From Closterium sp. NIES-65 (lineage: Eukaryota > Streptophyta > Zygnematophyceae > Desmidiales > Closteriaceae), in the NCBI GenBank assembly GCA_948144175.1, contig CANXME010000518.1:1-64000 (forward strand): 64,000 nucleotides of DNA. Reading direction: 5' to 3'. Below, piece after piece: positions 21,570 to 34,701 of the stretch. The notes below the pieces were generated by a model. That model was not told where the DNA came from. It saw only the letters and a list, made by a program, of their open reading frames with translations, and ran no database searches. A program made the position numbers and the translations under genes. Numbering within the stretch: position 1 is the stretch's first letter; each line of letters begins with the position of its first letter.

Positions 21570-24500
21570 TCAACTATCATCGTAACCTCCATGCTTTGCC
21601 TCCTTCACTGCCCGAGTCAGGCTCACCCAGCCTTCCCGCCGGTCCTCTTCGCTCTCCCGAGCCCCCTCATTCGCCACACCCTTTGCACCGCCCACAAACT
21701 TCTCCTCACCCACCACCACCCCTCCCTCCCCCACAGTAAACTTCCCCAACCCCACTCTCCCTCCTCCCCTCCTCCCTCCTCCACTCCCACCCCCTCCAAC
21801 AGGGTTCAACTCTTCCTTAACTTCTTCCAAAACAAAAGGCTCCATGAATTTCCATAGAAATTGAGCCGAGGCCCCCGAGAATCTCACAGCACGCTGCCCT
21901 TTGCTCCCCTTCCCCCTCTTGCTCTGTGCACAGTCAATCGTCCTCGCTTTAAGCGCCTTCACTATAAGCGCCACCTCCTTCGCCTGGTACATCCCCGCAT
22001 CCAGAATAATCGACCCTCCAGGCTGACCTTGCTTTCCCCGTTGACCGGGTTGACCGCGTTGACCAGCGTACATGTACCAGTAGGCGAGGGCGCGCGGGGT
22101 GAGCCACTTGTGCACGAGGCGGGGCACAACGGCCCGCCCATCCTGCTTCTCAGGGCGGTACTGGTGCAGGTAGAACACCAGCGAGGGGTGCGGCACCGTG
22201 CTGAACGTCAGCACCCGCTGCGTCCTGCCCACTGTGCTGCCCGAGCTGCCCATGCTGCCCGTCTCCCTGAAATTATCCACTGCCTGCTCCTTCCAGTCAC
22301 CCTCCTCGCTCTCTCTCTCCCCGTTCCCCCCCTCCTCCCTCTCACCCCCTTCCTCCCCTTCCTCCCTCCCCATCATCCTTCCAACCGCCTCCCCACTCAC
22401 CTCCCCGCCCTCCTCCCCACCCCCATCCACACTCACTTCCTCCTCCACGATGGGTCCAGCAGCCCACTCCCCAAACAACTCATACAGGTGCTCTATCACC
22501 CGCTCCCTCCTCTCCTCCCCCGCCGCCACTGCAAACCGCACCGCCGCCGTCGCGGCCCCGTCATCGCTCGCCACGTCAGCGCCAGCGAGGATCAGCCCAG
22601 ATAAGATCTGCCGCTGCTCCTGCGAGAGCTTCAGCCCTGCTGACTCGTCTGCTAGCAGACGACGTCTGCCGACCGCTCGCAGGGCGGCTTCCCTCGCCAA
22701 ACCGAGTAGTCTAGCTTTAAGCTTTGCGGGCGCGCTTCGCACCAGTGCCCCCCCTGCTTCATCCTCTTCTCCCTCTTCTTCCCCCTCTTCCTCTGTGTCC
22801 CCTACCTCGAAAGCAGCAGCAGAAGCACCAGCAGTAGGAGCACGGGCAGCAAGAGGAACACCGCCCCTAAGATCAGTATAGATGGATCGCACCGTGTCAA
22901 CATCACCAGCTGCACCAGCAGCAGCTATCACCATGTTGTACGTCTCCTGGTTCGGCCCGAACCTGACTGCCAAACCTCCTTCCAAACCCGACCCAATCAC
23001 CGTAACCCTCCCTGATTCACCCATCCCCTCACCCCCCTCTGTGCTCGTCCCTGCACCCGCCCCTACCCCCTTCCCCTTCTTCCTCCCCCCACCCTTGCTC
23101 TTCTCCTTTCTCTTCTTGGTTGCCTCATCACTGCTCTGCATCGCTCTGTACACCTTCATAGCTTCTCTGATCTCCCCAGCCTGGATCAACGCACGGATGT
23201 ACAGGTTCCAAGCCTCCTGGTTCGGCTCGCACCGAGCCTGAACCATGGTTCGGAAACACCCACCAACCGCATCCAAAGCCTTCCGTGCCTCGTCCCTACC
23301 CTCCCCTCCCATCCATTCCCCTTCCCCACCTTCTCCCATCCCCTCTCCCTGCTCTATCCCGTCCACTACCCCCCCTCCCCCTCCCCCACCCATCCGCACA
23401 TACCCTCTCAGCAGGGACAGATAAGCCTCCCTCAGGTGCAACCCAGGGATCCCCTCAGCTGCCATCTCCCCCACCACCTCCTCCGCCCTCCCCATCTCAC
23501 CTGCACCCACCACCCCCTCCACATACGCGTTATAAGCTCTCACCATCACCGCTTTGTCATCTGCTAGTCTATCTCGTGACCCCTGGCCCCCACCCTCCAA
23601 TTCCCGTTCCACCCCCTCCTCTTCCCCTTCTCCCCTCTCCCTTTCCTCTTCTCCCCCCTCCCCCCTGTCGACATCATCTTGTTTCACGCGCTTAGAAAAT
23701 TTGCTTCCAGCCTCCAGCACTCTCGGCCACACTTGCAAAACTTTTTCGTGCTGCCCGGCATGGTTGTAAGTTTCCATCAGCGCTGTCAGCACCACCTGCC
23801 CGGGCAGAAAACCTTCGCTTTCAAGCTCTTCAATCCCCTTTTCAGCTCTCTCTGCCAAACTCAACAGCCTTTCTCCTCCCCCGCCCTCTTTCATCCCCTC
23901 CTTACCTCCCTTTCCCCCACCCACCCCCCCTCCCTCCCAATCCTTCCTCCGCTTTCCGGCCAATGCACACGCGACAACTGGCGCCTCCAGGGCGGCGGAA
24001 TTCGGCGGTATTCCCACCGTCCGCATCCGCGAGAGCAGATTCTCCGTGCGTGCCACGTCACCTGCAAGGCCAGCATGGCGCAACAGTAGTGCATACCGGG
24101 CGGCACGCACACGAGAATCGGCGGGGGATCGCACCCTTTCCATTTCCTTATCCCCCACTTCACTCTCCTCCCCATCCCCCTCCCCCTCCCCTTCCCCTTC
24201 CCCGTCCTCCATCCCCTCCCCAGCCTCCATATCTCTCAACAGCTCTTCAGCCTTAACCAAGTGCCGCCCAGAGCCACCCCTGAGAGTGAGAACAGCCCAC
24301 AGCTCCTCCTGTATGGCCCTGCTGGGAGTGAGCTCTGCAAACTGCTTCATCTGCCGGTAAACCTCCCAACCCCTCTCCACCTCTGCCGCCTCCTTCTCAG
24401 CCTGTTTCATCTCCTTAAACCCCTTGAATCCCCCGGGCCCTCTCCCAGCCTCTCCACCACTCTCCACCGCTCTGCTCCTATCTTGACTGTCAAGTACCCC

Positions 24501-27440
24501 TCCGGTTCCGTCTTCCTCCTCCCCTTCCCAACTCGGACCCTTCCCCTCCTGCAACCGCCGGCTTTCTCGTAGGAACATTCTGATTAGCCCCTCGTAGTTT
24601 CTTCTAGGGGGCACCAGCCCGTGGGCCAGCATCATGTCGAAAAGCTCCTGCGCGCGTGGCACGTGCTGATTGGCCGTTGCTGCGTCCAGCAGGTCGGCGT
24701 AGAGGGCGGGGATGGGTGCGTAGAAGGCGGTTTGGCGCGCCCACTTGAGCGCCTGGAGAGGGGGAAGGGTTGAGAGAAGCAGGGGGGGTGAAGGGTTCGG
24801 GAGGTGGAGAATGGGGGAGTGGGGAAGCAATGAGTCGGGCAGGGAGGGGAGCAGGGGAAAAGAGTGTGGTTTGACAGCAGGTCAGCAAGGCCTACGGACA
24901 ATAGAAATAAAACCCTGAATCCGAACCCTGGATCAGAACCCCGAACCCCGAACCCTGAACCCGAAACCATGCCCAACACATACCCGAATTGCACGCAGAG
25001 TCTCCTTTCTCTCCAGCAGCCCTCTGACCACCCCCTCCACATGCTCCATCCCTATCCACGCCCGCTGCGCGTTCAGCAGCTTCACGATCGCTGCCGGCCG
25101 CAGCACCGCCAGCTCATCAATCAGCCACGCCACCTTTAACTTTGCCATGTCAGCCGCACCCTCCCGGTCCCTCTCCCCTAAACCCCCGCTTAAACCCTGC
25201 TCCCTCTCCCTCTCCCACTCCCTGCCCCGCTCCCAATCTCTGTCACTCTCAGCGTCTCTTCTCGCTCGCTTCTCCACCATTTTCCTTTGCCATTTTGCTG
25301 CATCGTCACGCACGTGCGGCACTGCTGGTCTCTCTAGAAGGGTTTGCCAGGGCGGCCTGTCAGCATCTTGGGGAGGGCGGTCTGGATTGAGATTCGATTC
25401 TCTCCAGATCTGCTGCTTCTCCTCAGCAGACAGACCCTGGGAAAATTCCTGGCGCTTAAAACCCTGAACCCCGTCGACCTTCATCCCAGTCTCTTTCCTT
25501 TTCCATCCTCTCTCCTCTCCCTCCTCCTCCCCCTCTTCCTCTTCATCCTCCTCATATTCTCCTTCTTCCTCCTCTTCCTCCTCTTCCTCCTCCTCCTCCT
25601 CCTCCTCCTCCTCCTCATCCTCTTCCTCATCCTCATCTTCTTCTTCTTCTTCCTCCTCCCCCTCATCCCCGCCCTCCATCCACCTCTCCCCATCCCCAGT
25701 GGTGCCAAGAGCGCCACTCACATCGCGCCGTCGATCCCTCCCCGTGCCCTTATACCCACTTCCACTCACCCAGAATACCCCCTTGTACCCCTCCTTCCCC
25801 TCCGCCGCCTCCGCCCCTTCTCCCCCTTCTCCCTTTTCCGCCCCTTTCACCCCTACCCCCCCCACCTTCCGCCCTCCTTCCGCCGCTCCCCTTATCCCAG
25901 CTCCAATCTCCCCCCACCCCTCTCTTTCCGCAGCTAGTATTGCTCCGGTTTCTCCCTCCCCCCACCTATTCCTCCGCGCGCCTGCCATGCTGCCACTCCC
26001 CCTGCCAATCTCCCCCATACTCTCCCCGTTCTCCATGTCCCCTCTGCCCCCCATGCCCCCTCCGCGCCCCCTCCCCCCACCGCTCCCTCTGGCCCCCCTT
26101 CCCCCCCTGCTCCCCCGTTCCCCCCAGCTGCTCCTCCCCCCACTGCTCCCCCTGCCCTCCCAGCTGCTCCTCCCCTCCCTGCTCCCCCTTCCTCCCCTTC
26201 CCCCTCTTCCCCCCCGTTCACCCCTGTCCTCCCTGCTCCCCCTGTCCTCCCTGCTCCCCCTGTCCCCCCAGCTCCCCCTGCCACCGCTCCCGCTACTTGC
26301 GCCATCCCCCACTCCTCGCCCCCCCTGCCCCATCCGCTCCCGCTTCTCCATCTCATGCTCTCGGCTGCTCCTCGACCCGCGCTGCTCCCATGATCTAACG
26401 CCGCCCCTCTCCCCCCGCCCTCCGCCACCCCCGCTTCTGTTCCCCCACTCTCCGCCACCCCCGCTTCTGTTCCCCCACTCTCCGCCCCCCCCGCTTCTGT
26501 TCTCCTCTCTCCCGTTCCCCCACTCCCTCGCCATTCCCCTCTTTTCCCACTCCCTCCCACCGCCGCTCCTACTCTCCCATCCCCTCCCCTCTCCCCTCCC
26601 CCTCTGTACCTCGCTGTCACCCCCAGCTCTACTCTCCCACTCCCTCCTCCTTCCCACACCCTCCCTATCTCCTTCCTTCCTGCCCTCCCACTCCCTGCCT
26701 CCCTCATTCCGCCTGTCCCACCCTCTCCCACCTCCCATTCTACCCCTCCCTCCCCCGTCGCTCCGTCTGCGATCCCCCTCCGCCGTCCGATCCCCCGATG
26801 AACGCATACCAGCCGTTTGATCTTTTGCATCTGAAACAGCCCAGCTGCTTCCAGCCGTCCGATCCCAGGGATCTTGGCCAAGCCGTTGGAATCCAGGCTT
26901 CGGATTCCGAGAGCGGAAGCTCTTAGTCCGCGGCTCTTCCAGGTTCGACTCGCCTCTCTCGCCTGCATCTGAAGCGGCAGCGGAGGCGCTAAATTCGCGC
27001 AAAAGCGGAAGCCCCGCGCAAAGCGGTGGTTGAGGCATCGCCAGCCGTTGGATCGGCTGCCGAGCCAATGTGGACGGCACAGATCCGCCGTTACTGGAAC
27101 CCCATACTTCACTGGTCCTCAGCAGCGTCACCGCTCCTGCTAAAGCCCCCCGGGATATGAATCCAGACCGTTGATCTCGCGCCAATAGCGCGCTTAGCGG
27201 TTGCGAAGGACCGTACAATCCGCATCTACGGACGCCAATTGGTGTGGATTCGTGCCAAGGCAAGGACCTAGCGACCCTCGGCAATCTACCCGCCGTGATC
27301 CCCGCCGTTGTTCCTGCCGTGATGCCAGCTGCCATTGTACCAGCCGTTGATTCGACGGAAGGCACAGAAGTCGAAATCAACGGTTGTCGTTCGTGGACCA
27401 GCGTAAGCGCGCGACGCGCGGACGCGCGAAGAGGGGCCAT
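21570..27440 (-). CDS. OTP51: OTP51-like PPR-LAGLIDADG organelle intron-splicing factor
   Basis: Two exons (27440-24984 and 24752-21570, phase 0) encode 1879 aa. The N-terminus is Arg/Ser-rich with few acids, as in an organelle transit peptide. Next come ~400 residues of Arg/Gly/Ser-Glu low complexity and a Glu/Asp run of about 60 residues (25520-25680). PPR repeats follow (EAWNLYIRALIQAGEIREAM, ETYNMVIAAAGAAGDVDTVR, AYNAYVEGVVGAGEMGRAEE). The C-terminal part has VPRLVHKWLTPRALAYWYMY, IILDAGMYQAKEVALIVKAL and LWKFMEPFVLEEVKEEL, the degenerate LAGLIDADG domain typical of OTP51. In angiosperms OTP51 is needed for splicing of a group IIa plastid intron (ycf3 intron 2); the domain binds RNA rather than making the protein mobile. 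The low-complexity inserts make it far longer than the usual ~800 aa. Family call is good; orthology is inferred from motifs only. Confidence 0.8.
24900..24970. repeat. telomere-like CCCGAACC tract in the OTP51 intron
   Basis: Degenerate 7-8 bp units (CCGAACCCTG, CCCCGAA, CCCTGAACCCGAAACC) lie inside the single intron just 3' of its donor. It resembles interstitial telomere-like sequence but does not match the plant CCCTAAA repeat exactly. Confidence 0.5.
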
Positions 27441-28451
27441 TATGGGCCAGCTAATTCTGGGGCCCGCTAAACTGGTGAAAAAATATCAAGCCTTTCCATT
27501 GTGGGCGTGATGTACGCGTTAGGGTGTGGAACAACATTCCGGGTTGAATCGAAGCTGGGAGAATATCGAGGCAGCACAAGATATATGGAGACCATTTGGG
27601 TGGTGCACCAACATACATTCCGTTATTTGCTCCGACAATAGGTCTTTGCAATCATTTATCGTATGCCTTTATTTAAGTGGAACCGTACAGTAAGCTTCCA
27701 TTTCTGAGTCCCCATTCTGCAATTCCCAACAACCTTGCGAACCGAGTCTTGTCATTCTGACGGCAGCCCAGCGAATATCCAGTCCCAGCCCTCGTCATTG
27801 GCGCGAAAAGCCACGTCAATCACGTGAGCATTTTCCAGCTCAGCCAAACCTCCGGCCAATGCTTGGTGTCAAGTCAGCCAATCGCTGTCGCGCTGGCGTT
27901 CTTCTGCGGCTCCCATCTGGAACCACGGCATGGCCTTGCTTGACGAATGCAAATCGTTACTGCATCAGTTCGCTCTTCCCTCCCAGCCAGCCATGTTGAA
28001 ATTCCATTTTCCTGGTCTATGTTCAGGCAGCCGCAAGTTCTCTGACCATCTTACTACCTCAATATCCGTAGCCCAGTTCTTCTCACGCTCACTCTGCTCA
28101 TGCTTTAGGTCTGTAAATGTCGATGCTTCTGTTGTTGCACTCGCCTGACTATCCTAGGACCATTACCTGGTGAAGCATATAACATACGGATTCTCGAGAC
28201 TCGTTTACCCTAAAACCAGTTTTCCGAATTTTATAAGGTCGCTCAAGCCGCTTTCTCTAGGTCCCCCGACGACAGCTTTCTCTGAACCAGGCTTTACGAA
28301 CAATAGAAAGCGGCTTGTACGATTGTAATAGGAGCAATGAGTGGATCTCCCTGTCACACGTAGGGACCCCAGCGGAATAGACATCTCCCACGACTGCTAC
28401 CAGTGGCGTATTGCTCAACCTTGAACACAAAACAGCCACACTTGAGCAACA
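27441..28451. other. divergent promoter region between OTP51 and ProDH
   Basis: About 1 kb separates two divergent ATGs. No open frame of note. AT-rich patches at 27500-27720 and 28150-28330. Confidence 0.5.
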
Positions 28452-31400
28452 ATGGCGGCGTCGATCAACGGAATGTCGTCGTCCTCACGTCATGCTCTCA
28501 GCGCAGCTTCACGACTCCACCACCACCTCTACCTCGCAGCCGCTCCAGCGACGGCCCTCCTCCAGAACTCCCTGGCCGCTCTTACCACGCTCGTTCAAGC
28601 CCCGCCTTCTGTTCCCTCCACCTCTGCACCGCCCTTGGGAACATCTCCTGCTCATGGAACCGCTACAGCCGCTACAGCTGCTACAACCGCTACAGCCGAT
28701 GGCCCAACAAGCAGTTTTCCCATCCCCTTCAGCGCGCCCTCAGGCGTCAGGCGCTTTCTTTCAACCCCGGCCTCCTCCTTTCCCTCTCAGCTCTCCCCTC
28801 TCGACCGTCCCGCGTGTTCTTTCCCCTCGCCAGCCGCCCTCTCCCGCCACGCTCTCCGCTCACCTCCTCGTCATCTGTCCCCCACATTCGCCGCGAGCGC
28901 CGCAAATCTCGTCCTTGACCAGCCCCTCTCCGCGCGTCCCTTCTTCTCCTCTCGCGGTAGCAGCGGTGGCGGCGACAAAGCTGACGTAGCGTCGTCCACG
29001 CTGGCAGATGCCGCGCGAAAGGCGGCGGGCGGGGATGCGGCGGCCGCAGCAGAGTCGCTCAATGTGGAAAACGTGCAGAAGCTGTTTCAACAGCTGTCCA
29101 CGTCAGAGGTCGCGAACGCGATCCTGAACCTCGAAATGGCGGCGCGGGAGATGGTGGTGGATGCCAGCTCAGCGCTGCTGACGTCACCTGTGATGCGGAT
29201 TCCGCTGGTGGCGGGGCCGGTGCTGTGGGGGGTGCGGAAGACGGCGCATAAGCACTTCTGCGCGGGGGAGACGCTGGAGGAGGCGGTTGCGACGCTCGAC
29301 CGCATGCAGCAACTCGGTCTCAAAGGCATCCTGGACTTCAGGTACTGTACATATTTCTTTTCGACAATTTATACGAATAAACGCCCTCAAAACAGTACAG
29401 TTGAGTGTATCTTGTAGCTGAACGATTTTACCGAAGCGAAGCGTACAGAGAGGAGGTGAAGCAAGCGAGGTCCGGCAAACTCAGAAGAACAGCCGTAGCT
29501 TGTAAGAGCGTTACTGCTTGCGGTTCTACCGTCCGCCAACGAGCCTTCAAAATTCTCCGCGAAGGGGTGCATTGGATTGCTGTTACGCGCGTTTGTTAGA
29601 GCAAAGCGTTATGGAAACGAATGCAGGTAGAACTAGTACATGGGACGAGCTAGAGAGGAAACAGCAAGAGAGGAAGCAGCTAGCTGTGCAGTCAGATGGC
29701 ACACCGAAGCGACAAAATAGAGCTTAGTGATCAATCATCTAGATGCTGTCTCCTCTAACAATGCCGAGGCGTGAAGCTTGTAGTCACTTTTCGATGCGTC
29801 GGATCAGAGCTATTTTTCTATCAGCTTTAACTGCATCGTGAACAGAAACTACGAGGGCAGCAGATCACTGACCTCCATAACGGTAGCTGGACAGCTATAC
29901 AATTCGTGTACTCTCGGCGGTTTGCTGGGGGGAGCGCGTGGCTTGCGTAGCAAGCTCTGAGTTGGACGTCACGTGCGCGTTTTACACTTCATGTCCCCAC
30001 CACTCTCCGCGTCCCCCCTAGTCCCCGCGCCCCCCCCTCTCTCCGCGTCCCCTATTCCTCGCCGCTGATTCCGCGCGTCGCTCCTGCACCGCCGCTTGCA
30101 GCATCAGCCGTTCCGCCAGCACACTCGACGCGTGCGCCCCCACGCTCGCGACGTTCGCGGTCGCCGTGGCCGTCACCGCCACCACCACCGCGCTCGTCGT
30201 AGCCGCGATGGCGCGCGCAACTGCGCGGAAATTCGCCTTTCTCGGCGACTCCACGGCATCCCCGCTGGTCCACGCGATGGCGGCGGTCGCGCCGAGAGCG
30301 GCGATCACGGCGACACAAGCCGTGTAGGAAGCGTAGGACGCGGTGAGCGATGACACGGCCGCCCATGACGATGCCGCCTCGGCCGCCTCTTTCAGTCGAC
30401 GAGGGTGTTCGTCCAAACGTGATTCGTGATCCGCCACCCCGTTGGCATTCGGGTTGGCGTTGTTGACGTTCCCATTAGCGTTGGCATTGGCGTTGCCGCT
30501 GGGGTTGGCGTTGGGGCTTGAGTCTCCGTTTACATTGGCACTCGCGTTTCCGTTTGCGCTCGCAACCGCGGGCGTAGCCGAGTTCGATGAGAGAGCTGCG
30601 GGATTCGCTCCTTGAATGCCTCCAGGTCCTGCGGGACCTACTAATAGGACGGATTCAGCGGAGGTGCCGTCGTGGGTCAAGCCGCCAGTTCGGCGCGCTG
30701 TGACCCGAGCTCCGCCACTGGCGGTAGGTCCCGATGATCCCGAGGTGCTCTCCATCCACGCGGCGTGATAAGCAAAATTATGCATAAGCTGTCGATGAGG
30801 GATGCAGGAATTGTGAGAGCGAGTAGATTGATTTGGGGGAGAAGAGTGGGTGCGAGCCTCGATTTGTACGAGGGAGGGAAGTGAGTGCTTCGGATTCTGA
30901 TGGATGGGGAAGGCTGCGGAACGGGCTTGGGGTGGTGGGTGGTGTGAGCGACGCGAATTTCAGAGGTCATTGAAAATCCCGAATTTCGGTCCACGCGGCT
31001 CGCGAAAGTGCCGGTTGGTATTCTGAACAAGGTTGGAAAGGTGCTACACCAAACTTATAACCTTTATATGTTAAGTTCATAACACTGATATTTCTAGTTC
31101 AACAACATTTAAGTTACACTAGTCTGTCATTCATATATGATTCGTAATCACGAGAAAATGCTTCATCATTTACGCCTTTTTTTACTTTACCCCCTTCCCT
31201 CCCATCTTCTTCCACCTCTACAACACAGTGTGGAGGACGCGTTAGATGATGAAACATGCGACCGAAACATGGAAGGGTTTCTGCGCACCATCAGAATGGC
31301 GTCGCAGTTGTCACCACCCATGGTAAGAGTTTCTTTCTGGTGATGCAAAAGAAGGCTCTCGAGGAAAAAATTGTGAAATGAACTAGAGATTGTGCAGACT

Positions 31401-33000
31401 AGTCGTAGGTTACCCACCCAGTGAAGTAGCAGAAATCTTCAACACCCATTGGGCTCGGTATATCTATTATTTCTGTTGTCCATTCCTAACCCATTTGCAT
31501 TCTACACATCCATCCATAGCCGGATCTCCTTTATAGCCCCCCTTCAAGGTCCCCTTCCCATTCAACCACGAGCCTTCTATACTCCATGCCCTGTTATGCA
31601 TACCAATCACTCCATGCAGGTGAGCTTCGCCTGTGTCAAGATCACGGCCCTCTGCCCACTCCCGGTGCTCGAACGAGTCAGCGAACTCCTGCGCTGGGAC
31701 CACAAGCTCTCCTCCTCTTCCTCCACCTCCTCGGCTGCCTCTGTCCCCATGCCGTGGCGCCGCCCCTCCCTCCCGATTCTAGCTCTCGAGTCCCCCACCT
31801 ACTTCACCCCCACCTCAGCACCTTCCCCTCTCACGCCCAGCGAGGAAGCTGCCATCACATCAGCTCACAATAGGCTAAGGAAAATCTGTGATGCCTGCGC
31901 TGACGGCCGCTTGCCACTCTTGATAGACGCGGAGTATCAGTCTGTGGAACCAGCGATTGATTACCTAGCGTATGCGTTAATGATGGAGTATAACAAGATG
32001 GGTGTGACTGTAACAGGAGGTGGGAAGGAGGGGAGCAAGACTGAAGCAGAATTGCCGTTGGTGTATTCCACAGTACAGTGTTACCTTCGGGATGCAAAAC
32101 CGAGGCTGGCCGCTAGCTTCGGCGCGGCACAGGAGGCTGGGGTTGGGTTCGGGGTGAAGCTCGTTCGGGGAGCATATCTGGTTCGAGAATCTGCCGAGGC
32201 GAAGAAGCGGGGAGCAACGTCACCGGTGCATGAGACAATCGAGAACACGCACAAGTGCTACGATGCATGTGCGGGGATGATGATTGATGCTGCCGGTGCA
32301 GCTGCTAAGAGGGAGTCTAAGGGGGAGAGTGGTCCTGCTGCTGGAGTGGTGCTGGCAACTCACAACTATGGATCAGGTATCTAGTGTGTCTCTTGTTGAC
32401 ACGGCTCTCCCTCTGCCTGTCTCGTTTTTCAGTTCCTTTTCGCTCGTTTGAGACGATTTTCATCACTCTTCTTATCACACTCATTCCTTCCTCCTCCGTT
32501 GTTTTCTTCTCTTGCCCCCCCCCTCCCACCCCACCCTTCAATTCCTGCAGGCCGGGTGGCAGTGATGCGAGCTGGCGGCGTGGGATTGGCTCGGACGGAC
32601 CCGCGGTTGCACTTTGCACAGCTCAAGGGGATGGCAGATGGGCTCTCCTTGGGACTTGGATTTGCTGGCTTCAACGCATCCAAGTATCTTCCGTATGGTC
32701 CCGTAAGGGATGTAATGCCCTACCTGCTGAGGCGAGCGCATGAGAACCGAGGCGTGCTAGGCAACACTCGCGACGAGCGACAATGGCTCAGGTAAGTTGT
32801 GGTCCTTTCCGTGGTAGTATCCAAAGTCCATTATTTGTCTTATTCAACTTTCCAGTAGCATACGGTGACAACCATATTGTGTGAATGTGTCAAGCCAAGG
32901 GATGCCATAGGCAACAAAATAGCGATGCTAATATTGTGGTGATGTTGATGCTTGCAGGGCTGAACTTATGCGCCGAATCCGCTCTGTATTTGGAGCTTAA
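28452..33000 (+). CDS. ProDH: proline dehydrogenase (mitochondrial, FAD-dependent)
   Basis: Oxidises proline to pyrroline-5-carboxylate at the mitochondrial inner membrane. Five exons (28452-29341, 31229-31322, 31620-32376, 32551-32791, 32958-33000) join in phase to 674 aa. The first ~160 residues are Ser/Ala/Pro/Arg-rich with almost no acids, consistent with a mitochondrial presequence. Family landmarks: FCAGETLEEAVATL and GLKGILDF; CDRNMEGFLRTI; VSFACVKITALCP; VKLVRGAYLVRES; VLATHNYGSG; LHFAQLKGMADGLSLGLGFA; SKYLPYGPVRDVMPYLLRRA; C-terminal LMRRIRSVFGA. This matches plant ProDH from end to end. A Ser/Pro-rich insert after LLRWDHK (residues ~350-400) is longer than usual. The frame is intact. 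Intron 1 (1.9 kb) contains an opposing open frame. Confidence 0.95.
30018..30785 (-). CDS. hypothetical membrane protein nested antisense in ProDH intron 1
   Basis: An uninterrupted 255-codon ATG frame runs opposite to ProDH within its first intron. The N-terminal half is Gly/Ser/Ala-rich with an Asn-Ala-Asn-Gly tract (about residues 78-115). The C-terminal half has two to three Ala/Val-rich hydrophobic segments (ASYTACVAVIAALGATAAIA; ATTSAVVVAVTATATANVAS) after a Glu/Lys-rich short helix, and an Arg/Gly-rich tail. No family recognised. The hydrophobic segments fit a small multi-span membrane protein. GC-ending codon use and length argue for a real gene; lack of homology argues for caution. 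Confidence 0.5.
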   Translation of the reverse strand: MHNFAYHAAWMESTSGSSGPTASGGARVTARRTGGLTHDGTSAESVLLVGPAGPGGIQGANPAALSSNSATPAVASANGNASANVNGDSSPNANPSGNANANANGNVNNANPNANGVADHESRLDEHPRRLKEAAEAASSWAAVSSLTASYASYTACVAVIAALGATAAIAWTSGDAVESPRKANFRAVARAIAATTSAVVVAVTATATANVASVGAHASSVLAERLMLQAAVQERRAESAARNRGRGERGGRGD

Positions 33001-34701
33001 TATCTGTTGGAGAGGATTATGTGATTGTATTACTGATTTGTCTATGGAAAGAATAGTGTGCGGATGGTTTTTCTCAATAGCGCACAGTTGACTGTTGATT
33101 GTCATTGTGCTGGACTCTGCTTGACTGGGAAAAATCGTCCGCACACCATCCACAAAGACTTTGGTGTCATGAATGCGCACTTTCAGCCATATGACAAACG
33201 GGTCGCTCTTGATGAGTGTCTTCCAGCGCATGCGACTACAGTATCACCACGACTTATCTGAGCCACAGAGTCGATGTCCTGTCAGGTCGAGCCGCATATG
33301 CAGCCTGTATAATTATTTCTTGACGCAAATAACGAGCACGCATGCAGCCCACTCGACTGGTTGTTCTTGCACCCCACCAGTAATACTAAAGCCTTTGCGG
33401 CAGCAGCCTCTGTTTGAAAAGAATGTACGAGTACAGTTCTGAAATGTTCTGCGGAACTGAGATCCCAAATTGATGGCCACAAGTTTCTTTACAATTGGAA
33501 AACAGCAGCCTCCGGGCAGACAAGGGCTTCATCCTCTTGTGGAGGCGTCCACCACAAAATCTCCCATACATGTACAGTAGCCGACCCTCTAATTTCGTGG
33601 CAGTTTCGTTTGGTTGGTATTCTACGTAGTTGTTTTGTTCGATTGGGTCAAATTTCAACTGACAGTTCATGGGTACTGTACATGGACATTGAGGGCGTGT
33701 CCAGCGTGTACGTTCACAGCGACCCCGCGCTACAGCTACCACTTTTTCGAATTGTAACCACATATTTACATCTTTTTTGGACACGAACACCTATGTAACA
33801 GCCCACACGTGCGCCGAATCGTTCACATGACGCGAAACGCACGTAACAAGCCTCAGAATCAGACTTGCACGCGTCCACATTGCTACAGTGACGGCTCAAC
33901 GAAGTCAAGGCCGAATATCGCGAGAATCCGGGGTTTCGCGAAACTGAATCTTGCGAATATTTCTGGGAATCGAATTGCCGCCCTTCTGGTTACAAAGTTT
34001 TGCTGTCGCCACTGTCGCGCAACATGATGTTCGGCTTGTGCTGAGGGGCGAATTGTGTCTTTCCGCACATTTTTGGACGCGAAACCTGAAGGGTACCTGG
34101 CGGTACTGTGTCTGTGAGTGATTCAAAATAGGTGAAAATTAAGTAAAATCCCAAGTGTACGCGCTGGACACGCCCTTATTCATTCTTCAGAGACATTTTG
34201 TTCGCATCCGACCCATTTTTGGCGATGACTGGACATCACCATTACTGGGTGCGTGGTACAGTACAAGGGCTCCGTTTCATTGCGAGAGGAACACGAATCA
34301 GACACTACAGCGAGGGATGGAGAACGAGTGGGAGACGACTGACCGCACAGAAGCATCACAGGATTGCCTAGGGGTAGCGAAGGATTGCAGCACTTGCCAT
34401 AGCGTCGCGTCGATTCCAAGTTCCAAGCCAACCCAAGAGCAGCAGCAGCAGCAAATGCAATGCAATGCAACCAGAGCAGCAACAGGCAACCAACAGCAAG
34501 TGCAGCAAGCAGCAGCAGTGGCAGTCACCAAAAACGGTTCAGCTAGCTTTCTCTCGCAACAACCATCAAGTTATGTCCATCGATGCTACTACTGCGACTG
34601 CCTCTACTTACATGTGACTTATGTACTTCAGAGCTACGTACTATCTATACTTCCAGCTCCATTAGTTTTCCGTTTCAAACTCCGCAATCTATCCTCCGCA
34701 A
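33001..34701. other. no supported gene
   Basis: ProDH 3' UTR, then AT-rich sequence with only short open frames. A CAG-rich patch (34437-34525) lies upstream of the gene at 34702 and may belong to its leader. Confidence 0.45.

Noticed and set aside
21570-22250. LAGLIDADG homing endonuclease as a mobile element
   Set aside because: It is fused to PPR repeats and matches the OTP51 C-terminus, a host RNA factor.
25699-26820. + strand Pro/Ser/Leu-rich frame of ~373 codons
   Set aside because: Shadow of the RG-rich OTP51 exon 1; low complexity leaves all frames open.
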